In this document: positions 20,276 to 25,756 of the stretch, one piece after another
Position numbering within the stretch: position 1 is the stretch's first letter
Layout: each line of letters starts with the position of its first letter
Source of the DNA: Myxococcus llanfairpwllgwyngyllgogerychwyrndrobwllllantysiliogogogochensis
GTDB lineage: Bacteria; Myxococcota; Myxococcia; Myxococcales; Myxococcaceae
Length of the DNA: 35,723 nt
Assembly: GCF_006636215.1 (NCBI RefSeq)
Contig: NZ_VIFM01000102.1
Location: 1-35,723, forward strand
Direction of reading: 5' to 3'
The notes under the pieces: model-generated
Seen by the model: only the letters and a program-made list of their open reading frames with translations
What the model was told of the DNA's origin: nothing
Databases searched by the model: none
Position numbers and translations under genes: made by a program

Positions 20276-21436
20276 CTACGTATGGGGCTCCAGCTCGGAG
20301 GCGGGTGGGGCGGGGACGGGCTCCCCTTCCGCGTCCGCCAGGAGCAGGGCCTTCACCTTGGCGAGGCTCTCCCGCGTGCGGTCCACGAAGGCGCTCTGCG
20401 AGCCGATGCGTTCGGCCGTCTCCAGGGTGCGCTCGTAGATGTTGATGGACTTGGTGAGCAGCACGCGAATCTTCTTCCGCAGCTCCTGTCGGTAGACGAC
20501 GGACTCCTCGGCGTTGAGCTCCGAGGGCGCCGGTGAGCTCACCATCTGCGCGTAGAGGTCCTCGTACAGCGCGCCAATCTGCGAGCCCGCGGCGGTGGCC
20601 CAGTAGCCGTTGCCCACGCGGATGGAGCGCAGGTAATGCCCTTGCGCGGACAGGAGGAGTTCCGCCTTGTAGTTGAGGTCCTCGGCGAGCTTGTCGGCGC
20701 CCTTGGCCGGGTCCAGCTTCACGTTCTCGTAGTGCAGCCGGTACAGCTCCCCCATGAAGAAGTGCGCCTGCGCGGGGAAGTAGTCGTCCACCTCGTCCTT
20801 GTCGGCCAGGGCCTCGTAGGACGAGATGGCCTTGCGCAGCGTGGCTTCCGCGGCGTCGGTGCGGCCCGCCTCCAGCTCGCAGACGCCCTGCTGCACCCGG
20901 GCTTCGATTCGGCGATTGGCCGGGAGGTCCTCGCGCGCGGCGATGGTGGTCAACACCGCGATGGCCTCGTCGTAGCGCTCCAGGTGGTACTGCGTCTCCG
21001 CCACGCGGAAGGACGCGTCCAGCGCGTCACCCTGGCCTTTGGCCGGGTCCGCCAGCTCGGAGAAGCGGTGCCACGCCTCCTCCCACTCCTTGAGGCGCTG
21101 GTGGGCGAGGCCCGCGTTGTAGAGAGACGAGCGACGGTGCTGGCTGTTGGGGTGGAAGTCCGCCAACCGGCCGAAGTAGCGCGCCGCCTGCTTGAAGTCG
21201 TTGGCCGCGAAGGCCGACGTCCCCCCGGCGAAGAGTTCCTCGTCGTTGAGCTTGTCCAGCTCCAGGTCCGCCGTCACCGTCACGGCGTCGAACTGGAGCT
21301 CCTGCTTCGGTCCTGACTCGGAGGCCTCCGGACGCGCGGCGCTGCCCGTCGTCCGACATCCGGTGACGCCCAGCCCCAGGGCCACTACCCACCACCAACG
21401 GCTGACCGACATGTACGTCCGCTCGCTTCCCGTCAC
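20276..21436 (-). CDS. Tetratricopeptide-repeat lipoprotein
   Basis: A 386-residue protein. The GTG at 21436 is chosen because AGGAGG lies 8 bases upstream; the in-frame ATG at 21412 has only a weak site. The signal peptide (WWWVVALGLGVTGC) ends in a good lipobox. The mature part is alpha-helical with several TPR-like units: FAGGTSAFAANDFKQAARYF, LYNAGLAHQRLKEWEEAWHR, ASFRVAETQYHLERYDEAI and VQQGVCELEAGRTDAAEATL. The C-terminal third contains a helical segment (YRQELRKKIRVLLTKSINIY) and a Pro/Glu-rich end. It probably acts as a scaffold in the periplasm or at a membrane. No partner is apparent beyond the downstream M48 peptidase gene. Confidence 0.82.
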   Translation of the reverse strand: MTGSERTYMSVSRWWWVVALGLGVTGCRTTGSAARPEASESGPKQELQFDAVTVTADLELDKLNDEELFAGGTSAFAANDFKQAARYFGRLADFHPNSQHRRSSLYNAGLAHQRLKEWEEAWHRFSELADPAKGQGDALDASFRVAETQYHLERYDEAIAVLTTIAAREDLPANRRIEARVQQGVCELEAGRTDAAEATLRKAISSYEALADKDEVDDYFPAQAHFFMGELYRLHYENVKLDPAKGADKLAEDLNYKAELLLSAQGHYLRSIRVGNGYWATAAGSQIGALYEDLYAQMVSSPAPSELNAEESVVYRQELRKKIRVLLTKSINIYERTLETAERIGSQSAFVDRTRESLAKVKALLLADAEGEPVPAPPASELEPHT

Positions 21437-21544
21437 GGAATGCGCCTCCTGGCCTTGCCGCCTCAGGACAACGCACCGTCCCTCGGAGTTCCCACCGCTC
21501 AGGTGGGCGCGCCCAGTTTAATGCGTCCCCCTGTTTCGTGCCGC

Positions 21545-21579
21545 CCCGGCTGGCCGCCTCCCGGGCGGGCCTGGCCGGG
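21545..21579 (-). terminator. Possible hairpin downstream of the first ArsA-like gene
   Basis: Outer arms 21545-21550 and 21574-21579 and an inner GCCGCC/GGCGGGC pairing form an imperfect but very GC-rich hairpin about 15 bases past the stop at 21595. No T-tract follows. Confidence 0.3.
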
Positions 21580-21594
21580 TGCTCGGCCCGGGCC

Positions 21595-22707
21595 TCAGAA
21601 GGTGTCGTCGCCGAGCAGGTAGCGGCCCGTCTGCCACAGGCTGGTGATGTCGTGTACGTCCAGTCCGAAGCGCGGCACCTGAATCAGGGGGATGCCCGGG
21701 CAGGCGGCCTGGAGCTGGGCGATGCCGCGTCCATCCTGCTCGGCCAGGACCTGGAGTTCGCGCAGCGTCTCCTCCACCTTGGCGCGCCGGGTGGGCGTCA
21801 GCGTGGCGGCATCCGCCCACATGGCCTCGGTGGGCAGCGGGTGGACGCGATTCACCACCAGCGCCACCACCTCCATCCGGTGCTGCTTCAACAGGGTGTT
21901 GAAGTGGATGGCCTCATCCATGCGCTCCGGATGCGGGCTCGTCACCAGCACGAAGCCCGTGGTGGCGTCCTCCAGAAGGGCTCGCACGCCGCGCGCGCGC
22001 TCGCGGAAGCCCTCGTTCATGCCGGACAGCGACAGCATGAAGCTGGACAGCTCCTGGAGCATCTCCGTCCCGGTGAACTTGGACAGCGCGCGCAGCACGT
22101 AGCCGCTGCGGTTGAACAGCGACAGGCCGAACTTGCCTGCCTTCAGCGCGGGGGCCAGCAGCCACTTCGCCGCCTCGTTGTCCAGGAAGTCGAGGACGCG
22201 GTTGGGCGCGTCGAGGAAGTCCAGGGCGTGGGCCGTGGGCGGCGTGTCCAGCACGACGAGCTCGTACTCGCCCTTGCGGCGCAGCTCCCACACCTTCTCC
22301 ATGGCGATGTATTCCTGGCTGCCCGCCAGGGCCGTGGAGAGCGACTGGTAGAAGCGGTTGGCGAGGATGCGCTCGCGCTGGTCGGGAGGCGCGACGCGGG
22401 TGATGAGGTCATCCCACGTCTGCTTCATGTCCAGCATCATCGCGTGGAGGGGCGCGCGGGCCGTCACGCCCAGCGGCTCCAGCGCGGAGGACGGCACCTG
22501 CGTCTCCGCGTTGCCCAGGGCGGACAGGCCCAGCGAGTTGGCCAGGCGCTTCGCCGGGTCGATGGTGCACACCAGGCTGCCGCGGCCGTCCACCGCCGCG
22601 CGCAGGGCCAGGGTGGCCGCGACTGTCGTCTTGCCGACACCGCCGGAGCCGACGCAGATGAGGACGCGCTTCTTGGAGAGCGCGGGACCGAGGGCCGTCG
22701 TGCTCAC
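21595..22707 (-). CDS. ArsA/GET3-like ATPase (first of a tandem pair by position, second in transcription)
   Basis: A 370-residue SIMIBI-class ATPase. It has a deviant Walker A, GSGGVGKTTVAA (residues about 20-31), TIDPAKRLANSLG as the switch I region and LVVLDTPPTAHALDFLDAP as the switch II/Walker B region, all typical of ArsA/GET3-related proteins. The C-terminal part contains LVTSPHPERMDEA. The start is a GTG (22707) overlapping the TGA of the upstream gene (GTGA at 22704-22707), so the two ArsA-like proteins are probably made in fixed ratio. Arsenite transport is unlikely: no ArsB or ArsR is nearby and no metal-binding cysteines are seen. A chaperone-type role for membrane or hydrophobic clients is possible. 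Bacterial tandem ArsA proteins of this type are poorly understood. Confidence 0.87.
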   Translation of the reverse strand: MSTTALGPALSKKRVLICVGSGGVGKTTVAATLALRAAVDGRGSLVCTIDPAKRLANSLGLSALGNAETQVPSSALEPLGVTARAPLHAMMLDMKQTWDDLITRVAPPDQRERILANRFYQSLSTALAGSQEYIAMEKVWELRRKGEYELVVLDTPPTAHALDFLDAPNRVLDFLDNEAAKWLLAPALKAGKFGLSLFNRSGYVLRALSKFTGTEMLQELSSFMLSLSGMNEGFRERARGVRALLEDATTGFVLVTSPHPERMDEAIHFNTLLKQHRMEVVALVVNRVHPLPTEAMWADAATLTPTRRAKVEETLRELQVLAEQDGRGIAQLQAACPGIPLIQVPRFGLDVHDITSLWQTGRYLLGDDTF

Positions 22708-23618
22708 TTCTCCCCCATCACCAGTGCTTCGAGGTGGCCCATGACCTGTTCAATCGCATCCCGACCGAAGGTGGGGAGGTACAGCCGGGGGACGGTGAAC
22801 ACCGGCGCGTGAAGGTTGCGCTCCAGTTTGGTGCCCGCGAGCACCGTCAGCGACGCGCGGTCATGGTTCGCTTGCGCCACCCGGTGCAGCTCGGGGTGGC
22901 CCACCAGCGCTTCCAGGTCCGCCTCCGTGAAGCGCTCCGGGATGGACTGGTTGAGCACCGCCGCGTGCGTGCGGATATGCACCTTGTCCTTGAGCGCCGC
23001 GTGCAGCTCCAGCGCCTCGTTCACCGGCATCTCCTCCGGGAGCGCCACCAGCACCGCCGCCGTCACCGACGGGTCCACCAGCAGGTCTCGCATCTTCTGC
23101 GCCTCGCGGGACATGGGCCCCTGAGGCACCGTCTGCACGAGCACGTGCGGCACGCTGAGGAAGGAGATGGCGTGACCGGTGGCCGGCGCGTCCAGGACGA
23201 TGGTGTCGAAGCGCCACCTGCCGTCGGGGAGCTTCTCCTGCAGGTGGTACATGATCTTCCCCAGCAGGACGAGCTCCTGCAGGGACGGGATGAAGCGCAG
23301 GAAGTAGCGCACCAGCCGGTTCTCGAAGACCGTTTTGTAGAGGGCCTCGAAGCGCAGCACCATGAGGCCGTACTCGCGCATGGCCTCCTGCGGACGCACG
23401 TCCACCGCCCAGAGGTTCTCTTCCAACAAGGTGACTTCGGGGCCGGCGGCGGGGTGCTCCAGGAAGCGACTGATGCGCTCCTGCGTATTCACCTCGCACA
23501 CCAACGTCCTTCGCCCCGCGCGCGCCGAGCGAAGGGCGAGCGCCGCGGCAACCGTGCTCTTGCCCACGCCGCCCTTGCCGGAGACGACCCACAACCGCTT
23601 GTCCAGGAGCCCTGCCAT
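22704..23618 (-). CDS. ArsA/GET3-like ATPase (upstream member of the tandem pair)
   Basis: A 304-residue ATPase from the ATG at 23618; sequence further upstream in this frame is antisense to the phasin-like gene and rejected. Walker A is SGKGGVGKSTVAAAL (about residues 13-27), followed by VCEVNTQERISRFLEHP in the switch I position (with Asn-Thr in place of the Asp-Pro seen in its partner) and TIVLDAPATGHAISFL as Walker B/switch II. The protein is shorter than its partner and has diverged in the client-facing helices, so the two may form a heterodimer. No ribosome site is visible; a promoter candidate would start transcription about 7 bases upstream, suggesting a near-leaderless mRNA. It overlaps the second ArsA-like gene by GTGA. 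Confidence 0.87.
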   Translation of the reverse strand: MAGLLDKRLWVVSGKGGVGKSTVAAALALRSARAGRRTLVCEVNTQERISRFLEHPAAGPEVTLLEENLWAVDVRPQEAMREYGLMVLRFEALYKTVFENRLVRYFLRFIPSLQELVLLGKIMYHLQEKLPDGRWRFDTIVLDAPATGHAISFLSVPHVLVQTVPQGPMSREAQKMRDLLVDPSVTAAVLVALPEEMPVNEALELHAALKDKVHIRTHAAVLNQSIPERFTEADLEALVGHPELHRVAQANHDRASLTVLAGTKLERNLHAPVFTVPRLYLPTFGRDAIEQVMGHLEALVMGEK

Positions 23619-23631
23619 AAGAGAGCGGCGA

Positions 23632-23660
23632 ACCGTAGGAATCGTGTCTCCAGGAGTCAA
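23632..23660 (-). promoter_or_regulatory. Candidate promoter of the tandem ArsA-like genes
   Basis: TTGACT (23655-23660) and TACGGT (23632-23637) lie on the minus strand with a 17-base spacer. Initiation near 23625 would give a leader of about 7 bases before the ATG, consistent with the absence of a ribosome site. Confidence 0.4.
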
Positions 23661-23688
23661 CGCGTTTGGCCAAGGGGTGTTGCCCTGC

Positions 23689-23718
23689 TTGACACGTCGC
23701 GTTGCCCCCTCGCAGAGT
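23689..23718 (+). promoter_or_regulatory. Possible promoter of the phasin-like/parA unit
   Basis: A perfect TTGACA at 23689-23694 is followed after 18 bases by CAGAGT (23713-23718), a poor -10. It lies about 65 bases before the small coding region on the plus strand. Confidence 0.25.
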
Positions 23719-23783
23719 GCGGCGTCTTTTTCCCGACGTCCTGTTGGCGGGTGTCTCCCGCGCGGGTGAAGCTCCTGATTCCC

Positions 23784-24095
23784 ATGCTCAAGAACAACCC
23801 GATGATGAAGAAGCTCGTCGAGACGGGCGAGGAGCGCGTCGGCAAGCTGGCGCAGCAGCTCCTGTCGAACGAGAAGTTCGTGGCGACGGTGCAGACGCTG
23901 GTGTCGCGCTCGCTGGCGGCGAAGGGCACGTTGGACAGCGCCCTGCGCTCGGCCCTGTCGGCGATGAACCTGCCGTCCACCGCGGACCTGGAGCAGCTGC
24001 GCGCGAAGGTGGATGACCTGGAGCGGCTGCTCGCGTCGGTGGAGAGCAAGGTGGACACCCTGGTGGCGCAGAAGGCGCCGTCGTCGAAGAAGTAA
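23784..24095 (+). CDS. Small phasin-like coiled-coil protein
   Basis: A 103-residue, all-helical protein from the ATG at 23784; a GTG at 23766 in frame would add six residues, and neither has a strong ribosome site. The N-terminal half (MKKLVETGEERVGKLAQQLL) is amphipathic. After a conserved-looking NLPSTADLEQL, the C-terminal half is a leucine heptad coiled coil (LRAKVDDLERLLASVESKVD). This Leu-Pro followed by a leucine zipper resembles granule-associated phasin-type and PHA-synthesis-associated small proteins. The PhaR-like protein encoded nearby has a similar C-terminal arrangement, so hetero-oligomers are possible. It lies 33 bases before the parA-like gene on the same strand, likely an operon. 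Function is unproven. Confidence 0.72.
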   Translation: MLKNNPMMKKLVETGEERVGKLAQQLLSNEKFVATVQTLVSRSLAAKGTLDSALRSALSAMNLPSTADLEQLRAKVDDLERLLASVESKVDTLVAQKAPSSKK

Positions 24096-24128
24096 GCACC
24101 CGGACCCGAGCCGGGGAGTCCAAGGCCC

Positions 24129-24932
24129 ATGCGGCGCATCGCCTTCATCAACGAGAAGGGCGGCACCTGCAAGACGACGCTGGCGGTGAACACCGCCGCG
24201 TGGCTCGCGAAGGAGCGGGACTTGCGGGTGCTGCTGGTGGACCTGGATACCCAGGGGCACGCCGGCAAGGCGCTCGGCCTGGACGTGCGCACGCTTTCTC
24301 GCAACGTCTTCCACCTGTTGACCGACGACACGGTCCGCCTCGAGGACGTGGTGCGCCCTTCGGCCGTGCCCGGGCTGGATGTGCTGCCCGCGTACAAGGA
24401 GATGGCGGACTTCCCCGTGGTGGTGGCGGCGGACGCTCGCCGGGCCCACCGGCTGGCGGACCGGCTGGAGGCGGCTCGGGAGGCGGGCTACGACGCCGTC
24501 GTCTTCGACTCGCCGCCGTCCATGGGGCTCACGACGCGCAACATCCTCGTCGCCGCCACGGAGGTGGTGGTGCCCGTGGCGCTGACGTACCTGGCGCTGG
24601 ACGGCTGCGCGGAGGTGGCGGACACGGTGCGGCAGGTGGGCGAAGCCGAGGGACGTCCGGAGCTGAGCGTCACCAAGGTGGTGCCCACGCTGTATCGGAA
24701 GACGGCCCTGGCCACGGCGATTCTGGAGCGGCTCCGGGCGTACTTCCCGGACTCACTGGCCACCACGCCCCTGGGCTACGACGTCAAGGTGGACGAGGCG
24801 CAGAGCCACGGGAAGACCATCTTCGAGTACGCGCCCCGGAGCCGAGGGGCGCGGATGCTGTCGGCCATCGCCGCGGAAATCCACGGTGGGCCCGCTCCCC
24901 GGAAACGGAAGCGGGCGGCGCGAGCCGACTAG
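24129..24932 (+). CDS. ParA family ATPase with unusual Cys in the P-loop
   Basis: A 267-residue ParA/MinD-class ATPase. The N-terminus reads FINEKGGTCKTTLAVN: the deviant Walker A lysine (Lys10) and the catalytic-loop Lys15 are present, but the usual Gly before that lysine is Cys14. Walker A' is LLVDLDTQGHAGKALG and Walker B VVFDSPPSMGLTTRN. The last residues are basic (PRKRKRAARAD) and may help bind DNA non-specifically. No ParB or parS-like gene is adjacent, so chromosome segregation is unlikely; orphan ParAs usually position protein complexes or granules. It follows the phasin-like gene by 33 bases. Its stop shares a CTAG with the stop of the convergent PhaR-like gene. Confidence 0.9.
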   Translation: MRRIAFINEKGGTCKTTLAVNTAAWLAKERDLRVLLVDLDTQGHAGKALGLDVRTLSRNVFHLLTDDTVRLEDVVRPSAVPGLDVLPAYKEMADFPVVVAADARRAHRLADRLEAAREAGYDAVVFDSPPSMGLTTRNILVAATEVVVPVALTYLALDGCAEVADTVRQVGEAEGRPELSVTKVVPTLYRKTALATAILERLRAYFPDSLATTPLGYDVKVDEAQSHGKTIFEYAPRSRGARMLSAIAAEIHGGPAPRKRKRAARAD

Positions 24933-25594
24933 GGTTCCTGCTTCTTCTGCTGCTCGAACTGCTCGAGCTTCTTCTCCAGCTCCTCCAGACGCTGGGTGAG
25001 CGACTGCATGTCGCGGCCCAGGGCGGGGAGGTTGCCGGTCAGGTTCTCGACGACGTGCTTGACGCGCTCGTCGATCTTCCGCTGCCAGTCCTCGAAGGCG
25101 CGCTGGCTGGCCTTGAGCAGGTCGGCGGGAGACAGGCCACCGGCGGCAGCCGAGTCAGCGGCCTGCAGGGGCTCCTCGGTGGTGGCGGCGGCCTCGGGGA
25201 TGCCCGCCTTGGCGGCTTCCTCGCGACGCAGGAGCTTGTCGAGACGGGATTCCGCTTCCTCTCGGATGGAGGCGACGCGGGGAGTGACCTCCTTCTGGAT
25301 GAAACCAGAGATGGACTCGCCAGGGTGACGGATGATTTCCCGGAGCACCGACAGCGGCATCTGGTTCTTCTTCTTCTCCTCCTCGAAGATGATCTGCGCG
25401 AGGGTGACCGAGGTCAGGTCTTCTTTCGTGCGGTTATCGACAATCCGCACCTCGGTGCCCTCCTTGATCATCGCGGCGATCTCATCCAGCGTCACGTACC
25501 TGCTCTCCACGGTGTCGTAGAGTTTTCGGTTCGTGTACCGCTTGATGATCTTCGGCTCCTTGCTCGGAGCGCCTGCTTGCTCGGCCTCGCTCAT
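24929..25594 (-). CDS. PhaR-like polyhydroxyalkanoate synthesis regulator (PHB_acc domains)
   Basis: A 221-residue protein from the ATG at 25594, with GGAGAG about 6 bases upstream; an in-frame start at 25639 is less likely. After a short N-terminus the DNA-binding PHB_acc_N domain reads IIKRYTNRKLYDTVESRYVT, followed by the PHB accumulation domain (EDLTSVTLAQIIFEEEKK and LREIIRHPGESISGF). In PHA-producing bacteria PhaR represses phasin genes and binds granules. The rest is an Ala-rich linker and a C-terminal coiled coil (about 170-221) with regular leucines. No phaC, phaA or phaB is in the window. It is convergent with the ParA gene (shared CTAG at 24929-24932) and divergent from the zinc-ribbon gene. 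Confidence 0.9.
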   Translation of the reverse strand: MSEAEQAGAPSKEPKIIKRYTNRKLYDTVESRYVTLDEIAAMIKEGTEVRIVDNRTKEDLTSVTLAQIIFEEEKKKNQMPLSVLREIIRHPGESISGFIQKEVTPRVASIREEAESRLDKLLRREEAAKAGIPEAAATTEEPLQAADSAAAGGLSPADLLKASQRAFEDWQRKIDERVKHVVENLTGNLPALGRDMQSLTQRLEELEKKLEQFEQQKKQEP

Positions 25595-25730
25595 CGGTCT
25601 CTCCGCCCCTTTTGGGCTCGACTCAAAGCCAGCTTCCATGTCTGAGTCTCGCAGGGGCGAACCTCGTACCAGAGGGGTTGGAGGCGAGCAAGCAGCGAGA
25701 ACCCGACTCGCCGTACTCGCCCGGTGGCCC

Positions 25731-25736
25731 TATACT
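25731..25736 (+). promoter_or_regulatory. -10-like element (TATACT) for the zinc-ribbon gene
   Basis: TATACT matches five of six bases of the -10 consensus and would start transcription near 25743, about 14 bases before the ATG at 25757. No good -35 is visible. Confidence 0.35.
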
Positions 25737-25756
25737 CGTCCCCGCCCCAGGCCTGA

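Noticed and set aside
21595-23618. Arsenite efflux ATPase
   Set aside because: No arsB, arsR, arsC or arsD nearby and no metal-binding cysteine pattern was seen in the two ATPases.
24129-24932. Chromosome-segregation parA
   Set aside because: No adjacent parB, no parS-like palindrome seen, and the neighbours are phasin-like and PhaR-like genes; an orphan positioning ATPase is more likely.
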